A stretch of DNA of 64,000 bases from Aeromicrobium sp. Its GTDB lineage: Bacteria; Actinomycetota; Actinomycetes; Propionibacteriales; Nocardioidaceae. The notes beneath the pieces are model-generated. The model did not search any database and had not been told where the DNA came from. It worked only from the letters and a program-made list of their open reading frames with translations. Shown here in pieces: positions 18,550 through 28,480 of the stretch. Position 1 is the stretch's first letter. The number at the start of each line of letters is the position of its first letter. Both the position numbers and the translations under genes were made by a program. The stretch is from positions 1 through 64,000 of the forward strand of contig JALRCA010000191.1 in the NCBI GenBank assembly GCA_023257515.1, given 5' to 3'.

Positions 18550-21157
18550 ATGCCGACTTCAGACTTTCCGCTGTACGCCGAGGACAACAACGGCGCCACT
18601 GCCGACTCGATCCGCGAGGCAGCGACCGAGCCCAGCGTGCACACCGACACGATCAGCACGTTGGTCACCGACCTGACGAGCGACCACGCGGCGGTTCGTT
18701 CCGAGATCGAGGGCGACATCGCCGACATCGCGTCGGCCAATCCCACGGCAGCGTCACAGACCGCCCAGACCCTGGCCCGCAACGGCTACTACGCGATCGG
18801 ACTCATCAACCAGTTCGCCGACGCGGTCGAGACCTACGACACGACCGTCGCGCAGATCAACGCCGACCTCAGCTCGAACGTCACCAACCGGATCCTCGAG
18901 CATCGACCGGCCGACGAGCCCCTGTCGTACAACGAGATCAAGAGCGACGAGAAGTCCAAGCTGCAGGGCCGGTTCAACGATGCGGTCAGCGCGCTCGACG
19001 CCGCCGAGGGCACGGCCGTCTCGGGCTTCGAGGGCGGCGCCCCGACCGAGGAGCAGGCCCGCGCCCTCATGCTCGCCGGCTACCTGCCGCTCGCCGCGCG
19101 CGGACTGTGGCCGCAGCTGCAGCTCACGCCGCAGGAGACCTACGACGCCTACAAGGCCGCCGTCGACAACGGCACCCTGCCATCGCTGACCGAGATGACC
19201 GAGGCGGAGCGCACCGAGTTCCTCGACGCCAACCCCGGCCTGATCGACCAGTGGATGACGATCGAGAACCCCAGCCAGGACCTGCAGAACACCGTCATCC
19301 GGCTCTCGCTCCCGGTCGTCGGGTCCGGCGACGCCGAGGACGACGCGCGCTGGGTGCTGGAGGCGCTGGGCGACAACCCGTCGGCCGGCAACTACCAGTT
19401 CCAGACCTCGCTCGAGAACCTCATGGCCATCAACGGCGGCCTCGCGGCCCTGCGCCCGTGGGCCGAGCGCAACAACATCGACCTCGCCACGAACGGGGCG
19501 GTGGGCCAGTCGCAGGAGTACCTGAAGAAATTCTACGCCGACACGTACTCGCACCGCGAGGACCTGGTGAACTTCATCAACTCCGACGAGCACGAGTGGA
19601 CCTACAGCTACAACGGGCCGGGCGGCACCTACACCGACTCGCGCACCGACTCCGGGTTCTCGTCCGACGTGCGCGAGCAGCTGCTGAGCGGCTACGCCGA
19701 CGGCATCCTGAACCTGTCGAACCATGACCTGGGCGGCGGGTACGACGACCTGCCGCAGCAGCTGCGCGACGACGCCACCGAGGTGTTCACCTCCGAGATG
19801 AAGGCCAGCGTCGGTGGGGCCTACTGGTCGTTCGACGACAACGAGAACTTCCAGGCCCTGGCCGACCTCCTGTCCCACAGCACCGCCGAGCCGGGTGACG
19901 GCCTCGCCAAGCAGATGGCCTCGACGGCCATCACGTCGATGGACGCGCACGACCGCTTCTGGGACAACCAGCCCGGTGGCGACGACTACGTCGGTGACCA
20001 CAACGGCTACGCCGCCGACATGCTGGAGCTCGCGAGCCGGAACCGCGACGCCACCATCGACCTGGTGAGCGGCACCGACACCCCGGGCAACTACCCGGGC
20101 AACTTCAACGCCATCGTCTTCAACCACGGCTGGGACGGCGAGAACGGCGACGAGGGCAAGGTCGTCAAGCTGTACGACTGGATGAACGAGGAGTACGCGG
20201 CCGGCGGCGAACGCCGCGAGGCCGCCACCAACGCGTTCAACCACCTGGCGGGCGACCTCACGAGCGTCGGCGAGGGTGGCAACTTCTCCGACCTCATGCG
20301 GCCCGGGGGGGGACGCCGCCGGGCTGAGGAACCCGCAGCTCGCCAACACCCTGCTCGCCGCCACGACCGATCACCTCGGCGCCTTCGAGATCCAGGACGG
20401 CAAGCCCGGTTCGAGCCCCCTCGACGAGGCGACCCGGGTCCGGCTGATGACGTTGATGGCCTCCGATCCCGACACCGCCACCAAGCTCGCGGGCGCGATC
20501 TCCATCCATCAGGCCCAGAACACCGACGCCTGGGCGAGCGATCCGGACCAGGTCCGCAACGGACTCATCGACCTGGCCGATCGCAACAGCCGACTGTCGA
20601 CGTACCTCGACGCGAGCCTCATCAACGAGGCGTCCGAGCGCGGCCTCGACGCGCAGCAGGCGGAGAACGAGCGCATCCAGCGCATCAAGCTCGCCTCGGG
20701 TGTCGTGGCGACCCTGGCTGGCCCGATCTCCGGCCCGGCGGGACCGGTCGTGGGTCCCATGGCGGGCGTGGGCAACACCCTGCTGTCGAACCTCCTGACC
20801 GCCGACCACATCCCGGATCCCTCCCCGAACCTCGACCCGTCCTGGACCGCGCAGGGTGGTCACGTCACCACCAGCAGCGGCCTGAACGTCGTCCGCTCCC
20901 TCGTGGCCAACGACTACATCGACCCGGACGATGTGCCTGCCGTCCTGCTCGACCCGGCGAGCGCCACGGACGCGCAGGTCCACCAGGCGGTCACGAATCT
21001 GCTGCAGCAGACGTTCCCGGGCCAGCCGACGCTGTACACCGACTTCAACACGGAGGTCGAGAACAGCTACGACGCAGACCTCGACCACCTTTCCCTGAAG
21101 GGCAAGGACGACGGCAGGGTCGAGGCCTTCCGGAGCGACGAGTCGTGGCCGACCTGA
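18550..21157 (+). pseudogene. second large putative T7SS-exported protein, apparent +1 frameshift at G8 tract (20305-20312)
   Basis: Frame 1 MPTSDFPLYAEDNNGATADSIREAATEPS...NFSDLMRPGG continues logically only in the frame DAAGLRNPQLANTLLAATTDHLG...EAFRSDESWPT* (ends 21157); removing one G restores a single ORF. Confidence 0.8.
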
Positions 21158-21606
21158 CGAAGCGCCCACGGCTCGTGATCGGCGCGGTCGCGCTGATCCT
21201 CCTGGCGGCCGGACTGTCCGGTTGCGAGAGCGACACGCCTCCCGAGCCGAAGGCCGTCTGCGGGACGGGCACGTCGCACGGGTGCTTCGACCTCAGCTCG
21301 TACGGGCACCTCTACTGCACCGTCCTGCAGGCCCGTGAGGCCGTCGACGCGGATCGGATCCGTCCCGACGAGCTGCCCGAGTGGGCTGACACCTCGCGAC
21401 GCGCCGGCTCGATCACGGTGTTCGACTTCCGCCGACCGCCGGAGTCCGGCCTGACCGGTGCGCAGTACACCCAGCAGCTCCTCAACGCGCTCCACGCGAA
21501 GAAGCTGCTTCAGGACACGGAGTCCCTCCAGGCTCGCTCGGACTGCCTCGACGACCTGACGCAGCGGACGGTGGCCCGCACCGAGGGCGGGTGGCCACCG
21601 GCGTGA
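21145..21606 (+). CDS. putative lipoprotein (paralogue of 21603-22025)
   Basis: GTG start: VADLTKRPRLVIGAVALILLAAGLSGCESDTPPEPK..., lipobox LSGC; overlaps end of preceding gene. Confidence 0.75.
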   Translation: MADLTKRPRLVIGAVALILLAAGLSGCESDTPPEPKAVCGTGTSHGCFDLSSYGHLYCTVLQAREAVDADRIRPDELPEWADTSRRAGSITVFDFRRPPESGLTGAQYTQQLLNALHAKKLLQDTESLQARSDCLDDLTQRTVARTEGGWPPA

Positions 21607-22025
21607 GGTCGCTCGTGAGGTCGCTGCTCGTCGCGGCGACGACGGTGTCCCTCGCGGCCTGCGACGGCGAGCGCCGACCCGAGCCGAGCGCCTCGCCCTC
21701 GGGGGCGACGTCGATCTTCGGCAGCACCCGCGACTACTGCGAGGTGCAGGGACTCCGCCGGCTCGTGCGTGACGGACGGGTCGCGCGGAGCCGGCTGCCC
21801 TCATGGGTCGACCGGACCGAGATCCAGGGCACGCCGCGGATCGTCGACTTCCGCACGGTCCCGAAGGAGGGTCACGCCGCGCGACTCGACCGGCTGTTCG
21901 CCTCGCCCGGACTGTCCGACGTCGACATCGACGAGGGCTACCTGCAGAGGTGCGTGCGCGAGACCACCAACGCGGACGTCGAGCGCACGCAGGGCGGACC
22001 GGGCTACCGGGTGAACCTGGACTGA
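21603..22025 (+). CDS. putative lipoprotein (paralogue of 21145-21606)
   Basis: GTG start: VRSLVRSLLVAATTVSLAACDGERRPEP...; lipobox LAAC; GTGA overlap; shares YCxV...LPxWxD...DFR...P...G motifs. Confidence 0.75.
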   Translation: MRSLVRSLLVAATTVSLAACDGERRPEPSASPSGATSIFGSTRDYCEVQGLRRLVRDGRVARSRLPSWVDRTEIQGTPRIVDFRTVPKEGHAARLDRLFASPGLSDVDIDEGYLQRCVRETTNADVERTQGGPGYRVNLD

Positions 22026-22031
22026 GCTCGC

Positions 22032-22520
22032 TCAGTCGCCCTGGCCGCGAGCAGACAGCACGAGCCGGTGCCCGGAGGGATCGAGCCAGACTCTCGCGCT
22101 GAAGCCGGGGGTCGAGAAGGCGGACGACAGGCTCGACGAGGCGAGGAGCCCCGACGCCGACAGGTCCGGACGGAGTTCGTCCACGACGTCGGGCGGCTCC
22201 TGGGCCGCGGCGGGTGCGTGCTCGCGCTGCAGGGCAGCGGCCGTGGCCGGTTCGAGCTCGACGACGGCGTCGATCCAGTACGTCGAGGGGCCGGGTGCGC
22301 GATCACCACCGAGCGTGCCGGAGTACCACGTCGCGCCCAGCGGATCACCGAGACGCGGGAAGCGTCGGGTCAGCGGCGCCAGGTCGTGCCGCTCCTGGCC
22401 CGAGCCCTGCTTCGTCGCCTCCGCCGGCCGGGGGACCGGCGTGGGGTCGCTCCGGCACGCACCGAGCGCCGCCAGCAGGACCACGGCCAGCACCACCGGC
22501 ACGTGGACGCGTCGATTCAT
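22032..22520 (-). CDS. putative lipoprotein
   Basis: MNRRVHVPVVLAVVLLAALGACRSDPTPVPRP..., lipobox LGAC. Confidence 0.75.
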   Translation of the reverse strand: MNRRVHVPVVLAVVLLAALGACRSDPTPVPRPAEATKQGSGQERHDLAPLTRRFPRLGDPLGATWYSGTLGGDRAPGPSTYWIDAVVELEPATAAALQREHAPAAAQEPPDVVDELRPDLSASGLLASSSLSSAFSTPGFSARVWLDPSGHRLVLSARGQGD

Positions 22521-22707
22521 CTGGACCCCCTCGCGACCCCACGATCATCGCGCATCGCCCCTCACCGGGGCGACTCACACCGCGATCGACTTGTCTCGCG
22601 ACCCCCTCAGGGCGGATACTGAAGTTACCTGCCGGTAGCATCGTGGCAGCACGTCACGTGCACCGGACACTGATCGTCTCTCCCCCGTTCGACAAGGAAT
22701 CTGGGCC

Positions 22708-24588
22708 ATGAGCCACTACAAGAGCAATCTGCGCGACCTCGAGTTCAACCTCTTCGAGCTGTTCGACCGTGGCGAGGTCTACGGCCAGGGCATCTTCGAG
22801 GAGTTCGACGTCGACACCGCGAAGAGCGTCCTCGCCGAGATCGAGCGCATCTCGCGCGACGAGCTCGCCGCCTCGTTCGACGACGCCGACCGTCACCCGC
22901 CGGTGTACGACCCGGCCACCCACTCGGTGACGATGAACGAGAACTTCAAGAAGAGCTACGACTCGTGGATGGACGCCGAGTGGTGGCGCCTGCAGGTGCC
23001 CGAGGAGCTCGGCGGCCAGCGCTCGCCCAACTCGCTCGTGTGGTCGTCCGCCGAGTTCGTCCTGGGCGCCAACCCGCCCATCTGGATGTTCGCCTGCGGC
23101 CCCGCGTTCGCCCGCATCGTCTTCGAGAACGGCACGCAGGACCGCGACAAGCAGATCGCCCAGCACATGGTCGACCGCCGCTGGGGCGCCACCATGGTCC
23201 TGACCGAGCCCGACGCGGGCTCCGACGTCGGCGCCGGCCGCACCAAGGCCTTCCCGAACGAGGACGGCACCTGGAACATCGAGGGCGTCAAGCGCTTCAT
23301 CACCTCGGGCGAGCACGACATGTCCGAGAACATCATGCACCTGGTCCTTGCGCGTCCCCAGGGCGTCGAGGGCGTCGGCGGCCCGGGCACCAAGGGCCTG
23401 AGCCTGTTCCTCGTGCCCAAGCACCACTTCGACCTCGAGACCGGTGAGCTGACCGGTGAGCGCAACGGCGCCTACGTCACGAACGTCGAGAAGAAGATGG
23501 GCATCAAGGTCTCCACGACGTGCGAGGTCACCTTCGGCGACTCCTCCACCGGTGGCGGCGAGCCCGCGCGCGGCTGGCTGCTCGGCGAGGTCCATGACGG
23601 CATCAACCAGATGTTCCGCGTCATCGAGAACGCGCGCATGATGGTCGGCGCCAAGGCCATCGCGACGCTGTCGACCGGCTACCTGAACGCGCTGGAGTAC
23701 GCCAAGGAGCGCGTCCAGGGCGCCGACCTGACGCAGGCCTCGGACAAGACCGCGCCGCGCGTCACCATCACGCACCACCCCGACGTGCGCCGCTCGCTGC
23801 TGACGCAGAAGTCGTTCGCCGAGGGCCTGCGCTCGCTCGTGGTCTACACCTCGACGTGGCAGGACGCCATCACGATCAAGGAGGCGGCCGGCGAGGACGC
23901 CTCGCTCGAGGAGGCCGTCAACGACCTGCTCCTGCCGCTCGTCAAGGGCTACGGCTCGGAGCGCTCGTGGGTGCTGCTGGGCACCGAGTCCCTGCAGACG
24001 TTCGGCGGCTCGGGCTTCCTGCAGGACTACCCGATCGAGCAGTACGTGCGCGACGCCAAGATCGACACGCTGTACGAGGGCACGACGGCCATCCAGGGTC
24101 AGGACCTGTTCTTCCGCAAGATCGTCAAGAACAAGGGCCAGGCGCTCGGCCACGTCGCCATGGAGATCCAGAAGTTCGCGCAGAGCGAGGCCGGCAACGG
24201 TCGCCTCAAGGTCGAGCGCGAGCTGCTCGCCAAGGGCCTCGAGGACGCTCAGGCGATCCTCGGCGCGGTGTTCCAGGACCTGATGGCCTCGAACCCGGCC
24301 GACGAGAAGGGCGACATCCAGAACATCTACAAGGTGGGCCTCAACACGACCCGCCTCGTGTACGTGCTGGGCGACGTCGTCGTCTCGTGGCTGCTGCTCC
24401 GCGGCGCCGAGGTCGCGCTGAAGGCTCTCGACGAGGGCGCGTCGGGCTCGGACAAGGCGTTCTACGAGGGCAAGATCGCCGCCGCCTCGTTCTTCGCCAA
24501 GAACGTGCTGCCGAAGCTCGCCGCCGAGCGCGAGATCGCCGAGAACGTCGACGACAGCATCATGGAGCTCGACGAGGCCGCGTTCTGA
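22708..24588 (+). CDS. acyl-CoA dehydrogenase (FadE5-like, ~600-aa class)
   Basis: [81 protein letters not shown]. Confidence 0.95.
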   Translation: MSHYKSNLRDLEFNLFELFDRGEVYGQGIFEEFDVDTAKSVLAEIERISRDELAASFDDADRHPPVYDPATHSVTMNENFKKSYDSWMDAEWWRLQVPEELGGQRSPNSLVWSSAEFVLGANPPIWMFACGPAFARIVFENGTQDRDKQIAQHMVDRRWGATMVLTEPDAGSDVGAGRTKAFPNEDGTWNIEGVKRFITSGEHDMSENIMHLVLARPQGVEGVGGPGTKGLSLFLVPKHHFDLETGELTGERNGAYVTNVEKKMGIKVSTTCEVTFGDSSTGGGEPARGWLLGEVHDGINQMFRVIENARMMVGAKAIATLSTGYLNALEYAKERVQGADLTQASDKTAPRVTITHHPDVRRSLLTQKSFAEGLRSLVVYTSTWQDAITIKEAAGEDASLEEAVNDLLLPLVKGYGSERSWVLLGTESLQTFGGSGFLQDYPIEQYVRDAKIDTLYEGTTAIQGQDLFFRKIVKNKGQALGHVAMEIQKFAQSEAGNGRLKVERELLAKGLEDAQAILGAVFQDLMASNPADEKGDIQNIYKVGLNTTRLVYVLGDVVVSWLLLRGAEVALKALDEGASGSDKAFYEGKIAAASFFAKNVLPKLAAEREIAENVDDSIMELDEAAF

Positions 24589-24625
24589 CCTCGAGCACCC
24601 GCTCCTGAGACGGATGCCTCTCGCA

Positions 24626-24654
24626 GGGCCCGTCACCGCGTCGGTGGCGGGCCC
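24626..24654 (+). terminator. terminator-like hairpin after acyl-CoA dehydrogenase
   Basis: GGGCCCGTCACC / GGTGGCGGGCCC, one T-G wobble. Confidence 0.65.
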
Positions 24655-24682
24655 TCGTCGTGCCCTGTGCCAGAGTGACGGG

Positions 24683-25201
24683 GTGAGACCGAGCAGTGCA
24701 TGGTGCTACGTCGCGGCGCTGGTGGTGGCGTTCGGCGGCTACATGGTCGGCATCGCGACGGCGGGCAGCGCCTGGAACCTGGCGCTCGACTCGACCGTGC
24801 AGCCGGCGACGACCGCGCTCGCCGCGAAGGACCGCACCGTCGCGGTGTTCACCGACATCCCCCAGGCCGATCGCGACGTCAGCTGCCGAACGGGGGGCAC
24901 CGACAAGCCGCGACGCGCGATCCGGGAGTCCCGCATCAGCCCCTCGACCACCCAGGACGGCACGACCTGGACGCTCATCGCGGTCCTGCCGAGCGGGTTC
25001 GACGACCTGAAGGTCGTCTGCACCCCCAAGGACAAGCGAGCCGACCCGGCGTCCTACGGCATCGCGGCGGTCGACGGGTTCAGCTCGCGCGTCAACCTCG
25101 GCAACGGCATCGCCTGGCTCAGCGTCGCCGTCGGCGTCGCCCTCGGCGTCTGGACGTTCGTGACCCGACGACGGATCAACCAGGCGGCCGCCCATGCTTG
25201 A
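24683..25201 (+). CDS. hypothetical membrane protein
   Basis: GTG start VRPSSAWCYVAALVVAFGGYMVGIATAG...; C-terminal TM. Confidence 0.7.
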   Translation: MRPSSAWCYVAALVVAFGGYMVGIATAGSAWNLALDSTVQPATTALAAKDRTVAVFTDIPQADRDVSCRTGGTDKPRRAIRESRISPSTTQDGTTWTLIAVLPSGFDDLKVVCTPKDKRADPASYGIAAVDGFSSRVNLGNGIAWLSVAVGVALGVWTFVTRRRINQAAAHA

Positions 25202-25982
25202 GGCCTACGTCGATGCGTGGCGCGACACCACCGGGCGGCTCCTCGAGCTGCTCGACGGGCTGACACCCGAGCAGTGGGCCGCCGCCACGGCCCTTCCCGG
25301 CTGGGACGTCCGCACCGTCGCATCGCACGTCGCCCACCTGGAGGCGGTCGTCGCCGGCTTGGACCCCGACGCTGCCCAGAACCCCGAGGGCGCCTCGCTG
25401 GTCTCGGACTACACGCAACGCGGCGTCGATGCGCGTGCCGCCCTCTCGCCCGCCGACGTCGTCGCGGAGCTGCGTGCGGCCGTCGAGACCCGCTCCGCCC
25501 AGCTCGACCCCGCCCCGGGCGATCCGAAGGGCACACCTGACCGCACCCCCGGTCGCGTCCCCTGGGACTGGCAGACGCTCCTGCGCAACCGTGTCGTCGA
25601 CACGTGGGTGCACGAGCAGGACGTCCGTGACGCGGTCGGGCTGCCTGGCGGCGAGGACGCGCCCGGTGCCCACGTCACGACCCACTCGCTCGTGGCCGGC
25701 ATGCCGTTCGTGCTCGGCCGCAAGGTGCGCGCTCGGCCCGGCACCTCGGTGCGGTGGATCCTGACGGACGCCGTGCCTCTGGCCGTGACCTCCGAGATCG
25801 GCGACGACGGCCGCGCCCGGCCCGCCGAGGTGGTCGAGCCGACCGCCACCCTGACCCTGTCGAGCCAGGACTTCGTCCGCCTCGCCGCCGGCCGCCGCGA
25901 CCGTCACGAGCTCGACGTCGCCGTGCTCGGCGACCGCGACCTCGCCGCTCGCGTGCTCGACGCCGCCAACATCCTGTTCTGA
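25194..25982 (+). CDS. maleylpyruvate isomerase family / mycothiol-dependent (DinB-like) enzyme
   Basis: LLDGLTPEQWAAATALPGWDVRTVASHVAHLEAVVAGLDP: TIGR03083-type N-terminus. Confidence 0.85.
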   Translation: MLEAYVDAWRDTTGRLLELLDGLTPEQWAAATALPGWDVRTVASHVAHLEAVVAGLDPDAAQNPEGASLVSDYTQRGVDARAALSPADVVAELRAAVETRSAQLDPAPGDPKGTPDRTPGRVPWDWQTLLRNRVVDTWVHEQDVRDAVGLPGGEDAPGAHVTTHSLVAGMPFVLGRKVRARPGTSVRWILTDAVPLAVTSEIGDDGRARPAEVVEPTATLTLSSQDFVRLAAGRRDRHELDVAVLGDRDLAARVLDAANILF

Positions 25983-26097
25983 GCGGGCAAGGACCGTCAC
26001 CCTCCCGCAGCGACGAAAGTGACGTGAAAGCGGGACGGTGTCGCCTACGCGAGCGGTCACGTTCCGCGACCCCCACCGCTCCGCGAAAGGAAGCCCC

Positions 26098-26631
26098 ATG
26101 TCCTCGATCATCGTCGCGCCGACCTCCCCCACCCGCTCCCGCGCCAGGCGGCGCACGATGGCCGGTGCGGTCCTCGTCTCCCTCGTCGCGGCCTTCACCT
26201 CCGTGCTGTCGGCCACACCGGCGCAGGCCGACCCGGACCGCACCGCCTACCTCGTGCAGACCACCCGCCTCTCGGCCGCGCCCCGCAGCTGGATGAGCCC
26301 GATCACGATCCGGCGCTCGATCTACCTGGCGCCCGCGGTGTACCGGATCCGGTCGACCTTCCGCCCCACCTGGCAACAGAGCCCGACCGAGGCCACGAGC
26401 CTCGAGGTCAAGAGCTGGTTCGGCGGGGTCTACACCATGAAGTCGACGATCACGCCCAAGGACGGCTACTACCTGGTCGAGTCGAGGCTCGTGGACTCGG
26501 GCGACTGGATCGTCGGCCGCGTGACGGTGCCGTACTACACCAACACCTACAACCAGTGGGACGGCGTGTGGGGCATGAAGCTCTACCCCGAGCGTTGGCT
26601 CTGCCCGGACTGCACCCACCCGTCCAGCTGA
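26098..26631 (+). CDS. secreted hypothetical protein
   Basis: MSSIIVAPTSPTRSRARRRTMAGAVLVSLVAAFTSVLSATPAQAD: signal peptide with AQA cleavage site. Confidence 0.7.
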   Translation: MSSIIVAPTSPTRSRARRRTMAGAVLVSLVAAFTSVLSATPAQADPDRTAYLVQTTRLSAAPRSWMSPITIRRSIYLAPAVYRIRSTFRPTWQQSPTEATSLEVKSWFGGVYTMKSTITPKDGYYLVESRLVDSGDWIVGRVTVPYYTNTYNQWDGVWGMKLYPERWLCPDCTHPSS

Positions 26632-26667
26632 CCCGCCCGGCTCGGTCCCTGGCCGACACCCAGGGAT

Positions 26668-26707
26668 CCTGAGCTTGTCGAAGGGGCGACCCTTCGACAA
26701 GCTCAGG
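26668..26707. repeat. REP-like inverted repeat
   Basis: CCTGAGCTTGTCGAAGGG-gcga-CCCTTCGACAAGCTCAGG: perfect 18-bp arms; related copies at 43175-43229. Confidence 0.85.
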
Positions 26708-26785
26708 GACCGGGATGGCGCTCAGGGACCCCGGGTTGCGCTCGGCCCACCAGCCGACTCGCGACTGCACGGCTAGTCTCGCGGC

Positions 26786-27721
26786 ATGAGCTGGACGACC
26801 GACGACATCGGTGACCTGAGCGGTACGCGTGCGCTCGTGACGGGCGGGACGGGCGGCCTCGGCTTCCACACGGCGCTCGAGCTGGCGCGTCACGGCGCCG
26901 ACGTGATCATCACCGCACGCAGCGACGCGAAGGCGACCGACACGGTCCAGCGGCTGCACCGCGAGCTGCCCGACGGCTCGTTCGAGGTGCTGGCGCTCGA
27001 CCTGGCCGACCTGTCCGACGTGCAGCGCTCGGCCGAGACCGCGCTCGAGCGCTACGACCGGCTCGACCTGCTGATCAACAACGCCGGCATCATGCTGACC
27101 CCGAAGTCGGAGACCACGGACGGCTTCGAGCTGCAGATGGGCACGAACCACCTGGGGCACTTTGCCTTCACGGCTCGGCTGTGGCCGCTGCTGCGCTCGA
27201 GCTCGGCGCGCGTGGTTGCGCTCGGGTCGATCGCCCACACCGCCGTCAACGGCATCGACCTCGACGTGCTGACCAAGCAGGGCAGCTCACGCCGGTTCCA
27301 CCGCTGGCAGGCCTATGGAGCCTCGAAGCTCGCGAACATCCTGTTCATGCGCGAGCTCGACCACCGCGTGAAGACGTCCGGCGCGCCGGTCGTGAGCGTC
27401 GCGGCCCACCCCGGGTACTCGTCGACGAACCTGACGAAGACCGGTCCGGCCGTGCGCGGGTTCTCGCTGCCCGGTGCTGCGATGCACCAGGTCTCCAAGA
27501 TCGTCGGTCAGTCGGCGGCGCACGGTGCGTGGCCGACGCTCATGGCCGCCACCGACCCGTCGCTGACCGGTGGCGAGTACGTCGGTCCGAGCGGCTTCCA
27601 GCAGCTCCGCGGCCGTCCTCGCCTGGTCGGCATGACGGCGGCCGCGCGCAACGACGACCTGGCGCGCGCCGTCTGGGAGGCGTCCGAGGCCGCGACCGGC
27701 CTGCCCTTCGACGCCGCCTGA
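26786..27721 (+). CDS. SDR family oxidoreductase
   Basis: ALVTGGTGGLGFHTALELARHGADVIITAR, NNAGIM, YGASKLAN. Confidence 0.9.
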   Translation: MSWTTDDIGDLSGTRALVTGGTGGLGFHTALELARHGADVIITARSDAKATDTVQRLHRELPDGSFEVLALDLADLSDVQRSAETALERYDRLDLLINNAGIMLTPKSETTDGFELQMGTNHLGHFAFTARLWPLLRSSSARVVALGSIAHTAVNGIDLDVLTKQGSSRRFHRWQAYGASKLANILFMRELDHRVKTSGAPVVSVAAHPGYSSTNLTKTGPAVRGFSLPGAAMHQVSKIVGQSAAHGAWPTLMAATDPSLTGGEYVGPSGFQQLRGRPRLVGMTAAARNDDLARAVWEASEAATGLPFDAA

Positions 27722-27831
27722 TGGTCGAGCCCCGGCAGATGTGACACGCCTCACGCCGTTTCCGTGAGATGCCTCATGGAACGGTGCTCTCGAGGTGCAC
27801 CCAATCGCAGGTTGACGTAACGTCGGCACCA

Positions 27832-28335
27832 ATGACCCAGATGATCAGCAACACCCCGCCCGCCGAGACGATGACGATCCGCGACATGTCGCAGGACGAC
27901 TTCGACACCGTCGTCGACATCAACCAGACCGCGCTCGAGGGCGTCGGCTCGCTCGATCGTGAGGACCTGTCGCTGCTGGTCAAGCAGGCCGACCAGGCGC
28001 TGGTCCTGGACGACGAGGGCAACATCGCCGGCTTCGTCATCACGCTGCCGACCGGCGCGACGTACGACTCCAGCCGGTACGACTGGTTCGAGAAGCGACT
28101 CGACGACTACGTCTACCTCGACCGCATCGTCGTCGCGCAGTCGCACCGCCGCATGGGTGTCGCCTCGCGTCTGTACGACGAGATCGAGGGCGACAAGCCC
28201 GTCGCGCTCGAGGTCTACGACCACAACGACGCGTCGCTGGCGTTCCACGAGGGGCGCGGCTTCGAGGCCGTCGGCGAGCTCGAGCACAACGGCACCACGA
28301 ACATCATGTTCGTGCGCCTGCCCGAGGCCGCCTGA
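27832..28335 (+). CDS. GNAT family N-acetyltransferase
   Basis: LDRIVVAQSHRRMGVASRLYDEIEG... acetyl-CoA binding motif; LEVYDHNDASLAFHEGRGFE. Confidence 0.9.
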   Translation: MTQMISNTPPAETMTIRDMSQDDFDTVVDINQTALEGVGSLDREDLSLLVKQADQALVLDDEGNIAGFVITLPTGATYDSSRYDWFEKRLDDYVYLDRIVVAQSHRRMGVASRLYDEIEGDKPVALEVYDHNDASLAFHEGRGFEAVGELEHNGTTNIMFVRLPEAA

Positions 28336-28355
28336 CCTCAGCGCGCACAGCACCG

Positions 28356-28380
28356 GCCACCCTCGACCACGAGGGTGGTC
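28356..28380 (+). terminator. terminator-like hairpin
   Basis: GCCACCCTCG-ACCA-CGAGGGTGGTC followed by TTCGTG, just after GNAT gene. Confidence 0.65.
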
Positions 28381-28480
28381 TTCGTGCGTCTCAGCGCATC
28401 GCTGCGGCGACATGACGCGGACACCAATCGTTGGACTCGCCGCACTGGCCGGCTCGTCACCGGGGTCGTAAGATCGCGGC

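Noticed and set aside
18421-21606. Single 1061-aa ORF spanning large protein, Arg/Pro-rich middle and lipoprotein
   Set aside because: The middle (after ~20312) is out-of-frame translation; the apparent fusion is created by the G8 frameshift and ends in the true lipoprotein frame by chance.
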